A DNA stretch of 64,000 bases from Hymenolepis diminuta (taxonomy: Eukaryota; Platyhelminthes; Cestoda; Cyclophyllidea; Hymenolepididae). Of this stretch, positions 1 to 10,395 are shown one piece after another. The translations under genes and the position numbers were made by a program. The stretch spans positions 1,331,164 through 1,395,163 of the forward strand of contig CAADRB010000029.1 of NCBI GenBank assembly GCA_900708905.1, given 5' to 3'. How positions within the stretch are numbered: the first letter of the stretch is position 1; each line of letters opens with the position of its first letter. Under the pieces are notes generated by a model that was not told the DNA's origin, ran no database searches, and worked only from the letters and a program-made list of their open reading frames with translations.

Positions 1-141
1 ACCTTACCCCGTGTAAAGTAATAAGTCCCAATACTCAAGATTTTGCAAACCTGCTCAATCGACAGGATTTGTTATGTAACATTAGTGAATGCCACTACTG
101 AAAATACATTCGAATAAGCACAGTAAGAACTGTAATGTAAT

Positions 142-311
142 TGCTATAGGCTCAAATACCCACAAATTCCTCGAATTCAAATAATAACATGGGATTAAGC
201 AAAATTTCCCCATTTACTCAGAATTACGGCAGGTAACGACCCACAATTTGAGTGTATTTTAATAATTGTGTAAAACAGTAGATATTTAATAATAAAATCA
301 ATAAACATACA
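142..311 (-). repeat. 3' LTR of the gypsy-type element
   Basis: This copy shares long similar blocks with 2740-2912, such as CCACAAATTCCTCGAATT against CCACAAATCTCCCGAATT, and a later CGACCCACAATTT block. It is about 170 bp, short for a gypsy LTR. It differs from its partner by many substitutions and a small indel near its left end, so the insertion is old. Confidence 0.8.
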
Positions 312-329
312 AAATTTTTACTCTATTTT

Positions 330-1900
330 CTTTTCAATAAAAACATTCCATTTTACCCAACACCTCCCGACTAAAGTTTTCCATTTGAATGTTTGATCCG
401 CCTGAGATCTTTTAGGCAGTTTCTTGGATGGTTCCGAACGAAAGTTTTGTTGATTGTGGAGTTGAATTTCCGGGGTTCCATTATTTCCAAGCGGTGAGAG
501 GCCAAAATCATCAAAGATGATATCCAGAGGACTCGTTTCCAGTTTCGATATTCTTGCTACGTACCGGGAGTGAAGATGGTTACATGATGCACCCAAGTTT
601 GGCCATCGACATCCACTTCATATAGCACACTACCTCGCCGAGCTCTGATGATTCCTTCTACCCAAGTGCAATTCGGCCGATGATCACGCCCGTAAACTGT
701 CGGGCCGAGTGCAAGAGTCCTCCTGACGCATGAAGATGAACCAAGGAAGGTTGGTTCCTTTGAAAGCAGGGCATTGTGGATTGCCCTAGGTTTTCGCTCC
801 ATAGGAATTTAGGCAGGACTGTGGCCATTTAACGCTGGATGCAGCGTCGTTTAATACATTAAAATGAACGCGTCGAGAATTTCTTCTGTTGTTCCTTCCC
901 CACGTGACTTCTGGAGTGCCTGCTTCAAGGTGCAAACGAATTCCTCTGTCTGACCATTGGAAAAAGGATGATATGTTGAAGAGTAGACGTGAGGGATATC
1001 ATGACTAGGGCAAAAGTCTTGAAATAGGACTGAACAGAATTGAGTGACGTTATCGGTTACAATAGTCTATGGTAGTCCATAAGTTGAAAACATATGACAA
1101 AGACTGTCAATCAACATGGTAGTTGTGACGAAATAGCTTCGGACCACTTCGGGCGTGAATCTACCACAACAAAGTAAGAGACCATTGGTAGGTACAGCAA
1201 AATCCAAGTGTATGCGAGACCATGGCGGTGCAGTATTAGACCAGGGAACAGGTTCCAGGTGTGAGGGAGAACTTAGCCGCTTGTTGGTATTTAAAACATC
1301 TTTATGCTTGTCTATTCCAGGCTAGTAAAGCGAATATTCTTGCAATAGATTTCATAGAGCTAACACCTGCATGACTGCTATAGAACTATTGTAATATGGC
1401 CCGCTTGAGTGCTGAAGGAATAACGACACGATTGTAAAAATGAAGCAGAGGTCGCCCTTTTTGGTTTGATTTTGGCCATTCTATGCGAATACATTTCATG
1501 GCCTTCTTCAGCACTGAACTCTTACCTGTCGCACTTAGTAAATCACTTGCAATTTTTGGAAGTTTGCGTAGAGCATCAAATAAAAGATATTACCCATTGT
1601 CTTCCATAGTCAGACTTGCAATTACGGCTTTCTCGTCAGGATATTTCTTGTTATGGATGGGACCAGAACGACATTCAGCTTGTCCAGATTCCGTTATGTT
1701 CCGATATTCTGTATCGGAAATATGGTCAAGAAGGATGGTCAACAAACGCTGAAGTCGGCTTGCAATGTAAACTGGAATAACCTTTTGGATCTGAAGATAG
1801 AGAGAAGTGGTTTATGATTCGATAATCTGAAGTATCAACCGTAAAGGAGCTTATGAGACTTTTTAATAGTGAAAATAATGGTCAAAGACTCCTTTTCAAT
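330..1900 (-). pseudogene. Integrase and pol C-terminal region (broken)
   Basis: Read on the minus strand, this carries recognisable integrase pieces. Near 1210-1240 is PWSRIHLDF, the first catalytic Asp region. Near 1040-1070 is TIVTDNVTQF, the second Asp, with the usual Gly replaced by Val. Near 935-985 is YHPFSNGQTEEFV, which contains the catalytic Glu. Positions 557-802 encode the C-terminal domain (VYGRDHRPNCTWVEG...WVHHV). After a frame change, 318-560 encode a tail containing PLDIIFDDF, a motif typical of the end of flatworm and insect gypsy pol. Positions 1640-1760 match the RNase H-integrase linker (ISDTEYRNITESGQAE). Stops and shifts show that the gene is dead. Confidence 0.8.
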
Positions 1901-1949
1901 CTGGTTGCAGTTCACAACTATAATAAGAGTTCGAGGAACAAGACCCTTT

Positions 1950-2180
1950 CCTGATAACCGCACAAATGCCATAGTTCAATGCATCTGCAGTCAGTACGAT
2001 TGGTAACTTCGGATTGTAATGAGAAAGCAGCATAATAGAGATGAGCACGCCCTTTAGCTTTGTGAAAGCTTTCTCAGATTTAGAAGTCTAGTTCCATTTG
2101 GTATCTTTTCTCAGCAACTCATTTGAAGGAGCCTGAATATTATGCAGGACATAGCAGCTGTTGAGATTCGGGAAGAAACG
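1950..2180 (-). pseudogene. RNase H / RT-connection remnant
   Basis: Minus-strand translation gives FLPNLNSC, then ELLRKDTKWN, then SEKAFTKLKGVL and ADALNYGICAVI. This is the order of the RT thumb/connection and the start of RNase H in gypsy pol (canonical F.pn...R.pL..LL, F.W..e.e.aF..LK, DAS.yG.gavL). The Ser after the RNase H Asp is replaced (ADAL), and a stop replaces the residue after the tryptophan. Confidence 0.7.
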
Positions 2181-2229
2181 TATGTGCTAATGTATGTAGA
2201 CCGTGGCATTTCTGTAATTGACCGAAGTT

Positions 2230-2690
2230 TGAAGTAGTTAAAGGGGACATCAAAGAGGGAGAAGTTCCGGCCAAAATAATCTTTCATGACCTTCGCAGTT
2301 TCAGAGTAACTGAGTTCATTGATTTACTTGAGCAGGGCGAAGTTTGAGTAGCGTTCATATTTAACTGGAGCCAGCTTCCTAACGAGGCAACGAACTCTTC
2401 TTTTCTTATCCCATTTGACAAGATTTACTATTTATTGTACCATGATTCAAATAGTTTGCCTGATTCAGGAACATTTTGGTGATATCTTCAGCAGCTGCAA
2501 GATCGGGAATTTCAACAGATGCAGAAGATTTAAAGCAACAAGATGAAAAAACAGAGAACATAGAGATAATAAAAGAATCCACTGTTTAGAACCCTCAAAT
2601 TTAGCCAACAGCGCTTTTTCCTCTGCGGATAGACTGTTGAACATCTCAATCAACCGCTAAAAATCCGCTGACTGTTGAGAGGCTTACAAA
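2230..2690 (-). pseudogene. Gag-like remnant
   Basis: On the minus strand, 2465-2653 encodes a short open stretch starting MIEMFNSLSAEEKALLAKFEG, like the start of gypsy Gag proteins. Further on, near 2240-2380, NELSYSETAKVMKDYFG resembles the SY.E....L...F motif of gypsy Gag. The two parts are in different frames with stops between. Assignment rests on motif resemblance and on its place next to the 5' LTR. Confidence 0.5.
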
Positions 2691-2739
2691 ACTTTTCGCT
2701 TCGGCATTGTAGAGAATATAATTTCTGATGCTCACCACC

Positions 2740-2912
2740 TGTTATAGCCTTATTATCCTCCCAAATAGCCACAAATCTCCCGAATTTAATAATGACATGT
2801 GATTAAGTAAATTTTCGCCATTACTCCAAATTATGTCAAGCAAAGACCCACAATTTTAGAGCATTTTAACAAAAATTTAAAATTTTTTAATGATAAAATT
2901 ATTAAACGTACA
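2740..2912 (-). repeat. 5' LTR of the gypsy-type element
   Basis: Partner of the repeat at 142-311. On the minus strand it begins TGTACGTTTAAT, against TGTATGTTTATT in the other copy. The inner edge at 2740 is followed on the minus strand by GGTGGTGAGC, a weak primer-binding-site candidate. Confidence 0.8.
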
Positions 2913-4610
2913 AAGACTGAAGATCCCACTTCATCCAAGAGTAATCCAAATTACTTCAGGTAAAAAAATTTCCCAAGGCTAGTAGGAAACGTGTTCACAA
3001 TCTTTAATCCTATTCTGGCTCATTCAATGTACTAAACCTAGCCTCTATAAATTGGTGACCCTAGCCCTAGCTACTGCAATATACTAGTCTCTATCACCAC
3101 AAACTGCTTTACATGAAAATCGATTCTGTTATCTTCAGTATTAATGCTCTACTGTAAAACATACGTAGCACCTCAAGCGCAGTTGGAATAAATCCGTAAT
3201 AAATTTGTAAAGACACTTTTCACGAATATTTAGTACTGTGGTGATGGCTCTGATTAGCATTACGGAACCAACCACAAAAGTAATTTATTATTTTAGCATA
3301 AACTATCAATAATCTCAAAATTTCTGGTTCATGCATAACAAAACGATGTTATCTAGGTCTACATCATCACGGAGAAATATCAGGGCATCGTCATCCAAAT
3401 CCTATTATGGAACACTAGCCACTACAATCGGCTCCTATCAAACGGCGGCCATATCAACCCACCAACCGTGGACTAACACTATCTCTGGATAGCGGCACTC
3501 CCAGAGATTCCCCAATTTGCTGCATGTTACTACTTTCTTCTCTGTTGCTTCTTAATTAATCCCCTCCTATGCTAACTCACAGTAACCCAATTCCAAATCA
3601 AGACTGTTGAAGTTCACCGAGATCAGAGGTCAAGGATCCGATGCTAATCGGCACACACCTAGTGCGCTGAATGGTCAACCGCAATATATGTAAATAACAA
3701 AATGTGGCAGAATTCGAGTCTCTTACTAGAAAAACGACTCTACTGTTGCAAAACACTCTCCTAAAAGGGTTTAAGAGTTAATTAAACCTCTGAAAAAACT
3801 TGATTGTGTTAAGTACGTAAGATGAAAGATAGCTCTTCCATCGAACACTTCTAACATATACTATAGGTTAAACTAAACAAGAAATATCACAGGTTAAGGT
3901 ATATAAGCTCATTGAAAGTGAAAAATCGGTGTTACAGCGCTTACGTCAACTAGATAGATCAATGATTTAAAAACTCATTAATCTGATAGCAAATTCCTTT
4001 AAAATCAAACTGTAAGTAACCATTAAAGCTTGGTGCACTTTAATGACTGCAACGATGAGCCAAGGTAGCTCGATTCAAAAGTAACCACAGCTCTAACAAC
4101 AAATAAAAACTACTCTAACTCTTGAGAATGCTAGATTATTCTCTTAAAATGGACGGGATAACAGAAAAAAGCAGAGTTTCAGAGTAGGCTACAGACTAAT
4201 AAACATGGATCGGTGATAAAAAAAATTCGATCTAAATTCTGATCACAAAAATATAAATCTTAAAAAGCGAAATTCAAAACCAAACCATAAGGCAATCTGA
4301 TTGAACACAAAAACATTAGAACATATAAGAAGGTAACAATTACTCTTAAGAAATATTCGTCTGCTAAGGTTTCAAAATTGATGGCACACCATGGAACTAT
4401 AAAAGTTCATATAATGACAAAAGTGATGCAAAATCTCAGTAAAAATAGCAAAAAATAAGCAGATAGACAACACTGTAAGCACTTTAAAACCGTAAATTTT
4501 GCATAACAAAGAACGCAATGAAGATGCTGAAATTTAAGGGCATAACAGTTGCACTTAATGCAAATATACAAAAGATGATATATATTGGTAAAACTTTGTG
4601 TATTTACCAC
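2913..4610. other. Non-coding interval with one short-repeat copy
   Basis: Between the LTR element and NEDD8 I see no coding exon. A degenerate copy of the tRNA-like repeat family lies at about 3600-3790. The rest is AT-rich single-copy-looking DNA that includes the 3' flank of NEDD8. Confidence 0.5.
3600..3790 (+). repeat. tRNA-like short interspersed repeat, degenerate copy
   Basis: It shares the body of the copies at 19085 and 17200: ATGGTCAACCGCAAT, then a GGCAGAATTCGAGTCTC-type block, then an AAAACGACTC block. The head is poorly preserved. Confidence 0.5.
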
Positions 4611-4613
4611 AAA

Positions 4614-4853
4614 TTAAAACATTTCGCCACCTCTCAAAGCCAGAACCAAATGGAGGACGGATCCACCCTGAATTTTGTATTCTTGAACTGTTTTCTCGTC
4701 ATTCATTTGTTTACCGGAGAAAATAAGGCGCTGTTGAGGTGGAGGAATTCCTTCTTTTTCTTCAATACGTTCTTTAATTCTCTCGATTTTGTCTGTCTGG
4801 TCAATATCGATTTCGATCTCCTTACCGACTAAAGTCTTGACTTTGATAAGCAT
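4614..4853 (-). CDS. NEDD8: NEDD8 ubiquitin-like modifier
   Basis: Complete 79-residue single-exon reading frame, close to NEDD8 of other animals along its whole length ([17 protein letters not shown]...). NEDD8 is conjugated by the UBA3-APPBP1 E1 and UBC12 E2, mainly to cullins, which activates cullin-RING ubiquitin ligases. Diagnostic residues are visible: Ala72, which separates NEDD8 from ubiquitin (Arg72), the LRGG end at 73-76, the Ile44/His68/Val70 patch, Gln40 and Lys48. The three-residue tail Glu-Met-Phe after Gly76 would be removed by a NEDD8 protease before use. The start is fixed because NEDD8 begins MLIKVK. On the minus strand TATTTTAG lies 6 bases before the ATG, so the 5' UTR may carry an intron. 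It is divergently arranged with IER3IP1. Confidence 0.97.
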   Translation of the reverse strand: MLIKVKTLVGKEIEIDIDQTDKIERIKERIEEKEGIPPPQQRLIFSGKQMNDEKTVQEYKIQGGSVLHLVLALRGGEMF

Positions 4854-5601
4854 GTTAACTAAAATATTTCAGTATAAAGCTGGTATGAGACCAGTAAAAT
4901 GATTATTAACGTTACCTTTTAAAAGCGCACAACAATTTAAACATATTATTTTTACTTATATAAGTTAAATAATAATGATTCATATTCATGACTTAAAATT
5001 TCAGATAAGGGTGATTCAATTTTCGATTAAGAAACAAGAGATTATTAAAACCACAAAATGGTTCAATAAAATTAAAAGCCAAAAACTTAAACACAAATGA
5101 ATTCGCATTCACAACAATGCTGATTTGTATAATACCTAATATGAGATTTATCGAACTCGAAGTCCAAACTGCAGCAGACAAAGCACCGAAAAATCCTCCC
5201 CTTTAGTGGTTTAACACCAAGATATTTTATTTTAAAGTTCAGATTTTTTTATAATAAATTTATATAAGAATAATTAATGGGTCTCATAAAAAAATATATA
5301 AGTATCTTCTACTTCACATATAGTTAGTCATTTTAAAAAATTTTGTGTGAAAATTTAATTACATTTATGGAATATCCCAATTAAAATAGGTAAATAAAAT
5401 ACTCGTGTGACCTTTTGGACGCTACAGGCCTGTCTGGTCACTGTAGCACGTAATCATTGTTGGTAATTTCTGTTGAATATACATTCTCTTAGTTTTTTAG
5501 CTATTGAATGAAATTAATGTGATTTCCTGATCCTTATTATATATGTTTTTTCTTTGAACAACTATACAGCTATCCTTTTTTTTTCATTTCGCTCCTTTTA
5601 G
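4854..5601. promoter_or_regulatory. Shared upstream region of NEDD8 and IER3IP1
   Basis: A 748-bp spacer between two divergent start codons, so promoters for both genes should lie here. It is AT-rich apart from a GC-richer island near 5405-5450 that holds two interleaved perfect inverted repeats (separate entry). The minus-strand reading frame at 4993-5181 has no recognisable similarity. No TATA box can be assigned with confidence. Confidence 0.55.
5407..5447 (+). other. Interleaved inverted repeats with pseudoknot topology
   Basis: GTGACC (5407-5412) is the reverse complement of GGTCAC (5436-5441). GCTACA (5421-5426) is the reverse complement of TGTAGC (5442-5447). The pairs interleave as in an H-type pseudoknot, with loops of 8, 0 and 9 bases. 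As DNA, the TGACC/GGTCA pair could instead be inverted nuclear-receptor half-sites. Confidence 0.35.
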
Positions 5602-5919
5602 ATGGCCTTTGGATTATATGCTCTACTTGAAGCTAGTGTTCTCATTCTGAACGCTATTTGCATTCTTCATGAACAGAGATTCCTCGCCAAATGTATGTTT
5701 GCTTATTTGCAACTCATTCAATCTTAGTTGGTTGGGGATCTGATGCATATCAATTCGGTACCGACAACTCGATGAAATCCCGTTTGCTTACATTCATTAC
5801 GTCTGTTCGCACTGTTATGCGAAGTAAGATTTTAATTCACACGGTTTCATTATTTTCTTTTAGTCCCCCTCATAGGTGTAAATACTCTACTTATTGTATT
5901 CAAACTAATACTGGGATAA
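5602..5919 (+). CDS. IER3IP1: IER3IP1 / Yos1 ER-Golgi membrane protein
   Basis: Three exons: 5602-5692, 5728-5823 and 5864-5919, joined by introns of 35 and 40 bases with GT-AG ends; the phases join cleanly to give 80 residues (human protein 82). The product starts MAFGLYALLEASVLILNAI, then HEQRFL, GWGSD, and near the end SVRTVMRIPLIGVN, which follows IER3IP1 closely. The family has an N-terminal membrane segment, a short lumenal or cytosolic loop and a C-terminal membrane segment, and in yeast (Yos1) acts in ER-to-Golgi transport. The ATG is preceded by a pyrimidine run ending TTTTAG, so it may sit at the start of an exon, either after a 5' UTR intron or at a trans-splice site; flatworms use spliced leaders. 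It is divergent from NEDD8. Confidence 0.95.
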
Positions 5920-7590
5920 CAGTTATTACTGCAGAACTCCATCACCACTCCCTGTACAATGCATGCTCATAATAGGATATTTCTTTCCTTTCAAAGACAA
6001 GTTTTGGGCTCATTACCCATCGTTTACTGTTGACATTCTCTTGCTATTTCGTCTGAATTCGTTTTTTGTATTTACAATCGGAGTACCGAAAGTTTAATTA
6101 GTCCCCGTATTATAATAATTTAGCGAGACCACGTGACGATTTCATTTCCTCACACGTGGTCACCTTATGACGAATCATGTGGCCGTTTTGTGATTATAAT
6201 TTCTCTCTACTTAATTTCCTCCACTACGTGGGCTTAGCAGATAGTTTAAATGATTCTAACAAGGTCGCGTAATGGGCATAACCAAGAAACCTACAAGATG
6301 AAATTGATTAAGTATATATATTCTTTATTATTTTCTAAAGTTCAGATTGACAGCTGTAAACAATCATAGGAAATTGGAGACCCCCAAACTACTTATGTGA
6401 TTTCAATAACAAGTTGAATTGCAAACTGTTTACACGCTTCATTGAACTACAAAGTCAAAGTGCCATAATAAGAATAAAAGGCCGAAGAGGGATTGGCGGG
6501 AGAGGATTAGATGCGAGTTTGTACAGTTTGTTTATGTACAGAGAGAGTGAGTTTTGCAGGGGGAAGGGGAAGTGGATGAAGAGATTTTAAGTTCATACAA
6601 TTGTAGTAGTAAAGCAACGAAAACGCAAAGATAAGTATTTGGTTTGATGCAGTTTGTGAGTGCGTAGCCAGTCGAAGCTACTACCACATTTGGTTCAGAT
6701 CATTTCGTTCGATTACTGACGCCACCCTGCAGGACACTGAGCCAGCAATCGACAGGAGTAAGGGGAGGTCCGTTAATTGACATCTATAAATTCGAAAATC
6801 AATACATTAGGGCGAAACGTGCAATTCAGTTAGCTATTAAGATACGAAGATACATCCCAAAACCTCCATATACAAATGAAATAAGAAGTATTAGGCCGTC
6901 TTACTGAATGAGTCGAAAAAGTAGGAGTAGTTGATTACATATGAGTCGCATAGTAAATATGCCTAACCAGGCATGAAAAACCTGATAAAAGACATTTTTA
7001 GGTAACACCAAAGGATGCCTCTGGAATATCCTGGAAATTTCGGACCCTCAGGAATCGATCTGTTTTAGGCATGTCGGAAAGAATTAATGCATCTAAATCC
7101 TTCGTCATTCTAGCAGGTAGGATGCTTGAAATTATTACTCTATCTAAATGAAAATTGCTCCAAAATATAAATTTCATGACGGATTGAAATATGCTTAGCC
7201 AAATTCTTCAATTGAATGTAAAGAAATGGTCAGAAAGCAGTTCAAGTCCTTGTTTGCTTTGATGACCCTTCCCAGAACACAAAAAAGTAGGCAAAACCTG
7301 TTTTATAATGATATTTGGGAGTTATGATTCAATTTAAATTTTCCGAAAGTTACCGCTGTTTTGAAAGAGGTATAAGATCCTGATTAATTTCCTTTATTGC
7401 AACCGAATAAGTGGAAACGGAATTTTCGTCAATCGGGGAAAAAATCGGGTACTGACAACCAAATATGATCATTCAATAAGAGTTAAATAAAACTTAACAG
7501 TGCCTTGGTATCGCTACGATCTGAACTTAAGAGCAAGATTCCCAAGCTCTGCTATCACGCGTCTGAAGGATTTGGTGGATTAAAAGATTA
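5920..7590. other. Non-coding interval downstream of IER3IP1
   Basis: No exon recognised. It contains the paired E-box inverted repeat at 6127-6161 and a purine-rich patch at about 6480-6600. Otherwise nothing distinctive. Confidence 0.5.
6127..6161. promoter_or_regulatory. Inverted repeat of two CACGTG E-boxes
   Basis: GACCACGTG (6127-6135) and CACGTGGTC (6153-6161) are perfect 9-base reverse complements with a 17-base spacer. Each contains a palindromic CACGTG, the binding core of Myc/USF/TFEB-type bHLH factors. It could also be a small hairpin. It lies about 200 bp past IER3IP1. Confidence 0.35.
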
Positions 7591-7599
7591 CAGCCGCTG

Positions 7600-7830
7600 T
7601 AATGAGGGCTGTCCTCATTTCAGCCACAAGCCTGCTAGATCACATGATCGATAATGGCCTCATTAAATGCGCCAGAAGTCGCCATGACCTAAGATCTTAC
7701 ATTTTAAGCCCCTGTTTTCTGTCCCCAATCCTAACCTAATATTAACCCTTTCATTGCAGTGGATTAGGTAGCAAAGTAGTTCAATTAAGGTAATTGTCAT
7801 TCACGTGTGTGACTCATAGGACAGACAGTG
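7600..7830 (+). repeat. Short interspersed repeat, family B copy 1
   Basis: Shares ordered blocks with 8280-8455 and 10195-10395: a GATCACATGATC-like block, CGCCAGAAGTC, CATGACCT...AGCCC, a run rich in CCTAAC, CCCTTTCATTGCA, and a closing TCACGTGTGTGACTCAT block. The copies are diverged. No coding sequence is seen. Confidence 0.5.
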
Positions 7831-8279
7831 AATAAAACGATCGAAAGTAGCGCCTAAAAGGTTTTGGAGTATTTTTACATTTTCAATTGTAAATTTCTAT
7901 TGCTTAATGAGTGAAACGGTCAACGACAGTATAAAAGAAAAGCTCTACACTAATTCGTTCTCTTTTTTATTAACAGTAGACATTCGTACAGCTTGTCTAA
8001 ATATATTGACATAGTAAAAATTAATTCATGAATAGCTAAAAAACGGATAGTGAGTCATAAAATAAAAAACGCATAAAATAGTGTGAATTGAAACCGTTTA
8101 TTGATGAATAGCATGTACCTTCTCAACCCAAAAATTACTAAGTCAACAAGCATATATTTCACCTAATGTATGAGAGTTTAGTATTTCAAATTAATAAAAA
8201 TACCAAAAATAAAACTTTGCCCCTACTGTAAACAATGACAATGAGATTGAATATTTTTCCTACGCAGATTGAGGAAAAT

Positions 8280-8455
8280 GACTCAGCCATACGGGCTGGA
8301 CCCAGTATAGTTCAAAAAGATCACGACTAACATGTCTTCATGACCTTAGCTCTGGCCCCAATATAATGTAATAAATAAACTCCCCTTCCATTGCATTAAA
8401 GTAATAAAGTGATTCAATCAAATTAGGTTCCACATGTGTGTATGACTCACATGAT
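8280..8455 (+). repeat. Short interspersed repeat, family B copy 2
   Basis: Carries GATCACGAC, CATGACCTTAGCTCTGGCCCC, CCCTTCCATTGCATTA and CACATGTGTGTATGACTCACATG in the same order as copy 1. It ends about 230 bp before the mariner element. Confidence 0.5.
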
Positions 8456-8685
8456 ATCACACTTACCAAACACGGTGACCAAAAAGTCAGTAAGGTAATC
8501 AAAAAAAGTTTCAGTCAAACCAGCTCTGTCATTTTCAATTGCGCTTCTTGTACTGACCGATTCCAAAAGAAGTAACTCGAGTTTTACCGTTAGAAAGTGG
8601 CACAAAATATCTGGAATTAGTTTCAGGAGGTTAAGGAATATAAAGGACATTTAAGAAATCAAAACGGATAGTGATCCAATGCGTA

Positions 8686-9989
8686 AAGCAGATAACAGAA
8701 GTTCTATCCAATTTTTGAGCTGTGTTAAGGCCCTATTACTTCAATTTAGCTTGTTAATGCTGTATGCTTATCTATGGCAATTAATAAAATATTATTCCTT
8801 CTTTCAGATTGTGTGATAATTCTCGCTATTAGTAGCTATTTCTAGCCCTAATGTACACTCCACATAAAGAGCATATCAGACATATTTCATATGTCTTTTT
8901 TGAATTGCATAAAGGAAATACAGCAAGCTCAGCAACAAAAACACTCAAAGACACTTATGGAAATGATGTTGTGAATGGAAAGACCTGCAGAGGGTAGTTT
9001 TCACGTTTTAAAAAAGATGACTTCGGTCTGAAAGACGAGCCGAGAGCAGGATGCTCAAAAATTCCATTCTGGGCAATTGCAAGTTGCCGTATAACCATAT
9101 AGAGGGAAATGAAAAGATTTAGTTGGGAAAGTCTCCAACTCTGGGAGATAGCCCCNNNNNNNNNNNNNNNNNNNNNNNNNNNNNNNNNNNNNNNNNNNNN
9201 NNNNNNNNNNNNNNNNNNNNNNNNNNNNNNNNNNNNNNNNNNNNNNNNNNNNNNGTGACCTGTTGTGTTTCACTGCGTTCTCGTGAACTTCAGGCATCTT
9301 TTTTAGACCGAATCATAACTGACAGCGACGAGAAGTGGTGGAGCCTTTACAACAATGCTAAGCGCAAAAGACAGTGGCTAAGTCAGGACAGTGGTTCAAT
9401 GCCAAGTTCACAACTGAGAAGTGGACTGCACCCAAAATTTTCTTTTGTGCCTATGGGGGATTTGAAGAGAATTGTTTATTATGAACTAATGGGTGACAAT
9501 CAAACAATAGCATCTGTGAAGTTTACTGTCGGCAGCTAACTCGTTTAAAAGCAGTTAACGGCAGGATAAATGGCCTTCTTTAATCAATCGAAAAGGAGTG
9601 ATTGTACACCATGACAATTCCAGACCCCACACTTTAAGAGCAACCAAAAATCTCGTTGAAGGATTCGGCTGGGAAGTCATGCATCGCCCACCACATTCTC
9701 CCGATCTTCTCTTGCAACAACCGATTTTCATCTTTTCAGGAGCTTACAGAATCATTTAATGGGGCAAAGGCTTATTTCAAAAGAAGAGGTCGAAATGAAG
9801 AAGCTAGTTTCTTTTTTGAGTCCAAGGTGGCTAAATTCTATGAAGAAGGAATGAGAAAGCTTATGGCAAGATAAGAAGATGTAACGAATAAAAGTGGTGA
9901 CTATGTTGAACACTAAATAAATGTATTTTGACAAAATTTCCACTTTAATTCAAATTTAAAAAATATTCAGAACTTCTGTTACAACCTGA
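8686..9989 (+). mobile_element. Dead mariner-family transposon with inverted ends
   Basis: About 1.3 kb, the normal mariner length, bounded by TA dinucleotides (8684-8685 and 9990-9991). TAACAGAAGTTCT at 8693-8705 is the perfect reverse complement of 9969-9981, and this defines the terminal repeats. The transposase remnant runs between them. The 99 Ns at 9156-9254 hide part of it. It sits between copies 2 and 3 of repeat family B. Confidence 0.85.
8890..9880 (+). pseudogene. Broken mariner transposase
   Basis: The N-terminal DNA-binding part is readable at about 8899-9060: HKGNTASSATKTL, then GKTCRG followed by a stop where family members have Trp, then FSRFKKDDFGLKDEPRAG. After the gap, 9255-9539 reads FLDRIITDSDEKWWSLYN, which holds the first catalytic Asp region (family TGDEKW). 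Near 9605-9640, HHDNSRPHT gives the second Asp. Near 9690-9740, SPDL is followed by a frame change and TDFHLFRSLQ, which keeps the third Asp. Positions 9800-9874 encode FFESKVAKFYEEGMRKL, the usual end. Several frameshifts and stops show it is inactive. Confidence 0.9.
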
Positions 9990-10194
9990 TAAATTGACTT
10001 TCGGCATAACGTTGAGGTGGATTATTTACTAGTATAATACAGTTTCTCCACCAGCGATTTATTAAGGCATAGTTTTACCTAATATATGAAACCTCGGTAC
10101 TCGAAAGCACTGAAAAGATCACAACTAAAGCCTCGTTTCTATTCTAACTGTCATTAAGTTTTAAATATTTAAATCTAAATTGAGACTGACATGA

Positions 10195-10395
10195 GTGGGT
10201 CATAGCAGCAAGCTGGCCGATCTCGTTTCACTCTAACTAGATCAAATGAATTGCATGCATCCCAGAAGTCACTTCATAGTAAAGGTAACCATAGCCTTAG
10301 TTCTAACCTAAAAACCTAACCTTAAATAACCCTTTCCATTGAATTAGTAAATTAATAAAATGAATTTCGTTTATGCGCATGATTCATTATACATT
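10195..10395 (+). repeat. Short interspersed repeat, family B copy 3
   Basis: Shares AAGCTGG..GATC, CCCAGAAGTCACTTC, a stretch rich in CCTAAC, and CCCTTTCCATTGAATTA with copies 1 and 2. Its end (GCGCATGATTCAT) is weaker. Confidence 0.45.

Larger units (their letters stand above)
142..2912 (-). mobile_element. Decayed Ty3/gypsy-type LTR retrotransposon
   Basis: A complete but dead LTR element on the minus strand, about 2.77 kb. Two similar repeats of about 170 bp bound it (142-311 and 2740-2912); each starts TGTA on the minus strand and ends ...CTATAGCA or ...CTATAACA. Reading from right to left between them are a Gag-like stretch, RNase H, the integrase core and the pol C-terminus, all with stops and frame changes. 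Most of the reverse transcriptase appears to be missing, because Gag-like and RNase H-like sequence sit only about 50 bp apart near 2200. After the 5' LTR the minus strand reads GGTGGTGAGC, loosely like a tRNA-Trp primer site, as used by the CsRn1 group of flatworm gypsy elements (family knowledge; the match is only about 7 bases). A purine-rich run precedes the 3' LTR near 315-336. I see no clear target-site duplication. Confidence 0.85.

Noticed and set aside
1483..1752. Plus-strand 89-codon frame
   Set aside because: Opposite the RNase H-integrase linker of the dead gypsy element.
4518..4832. Plus-strand open frame of 104 codons
   Set aside because: It lies opposite NEDD8 and is a by-product of that gene's codons.
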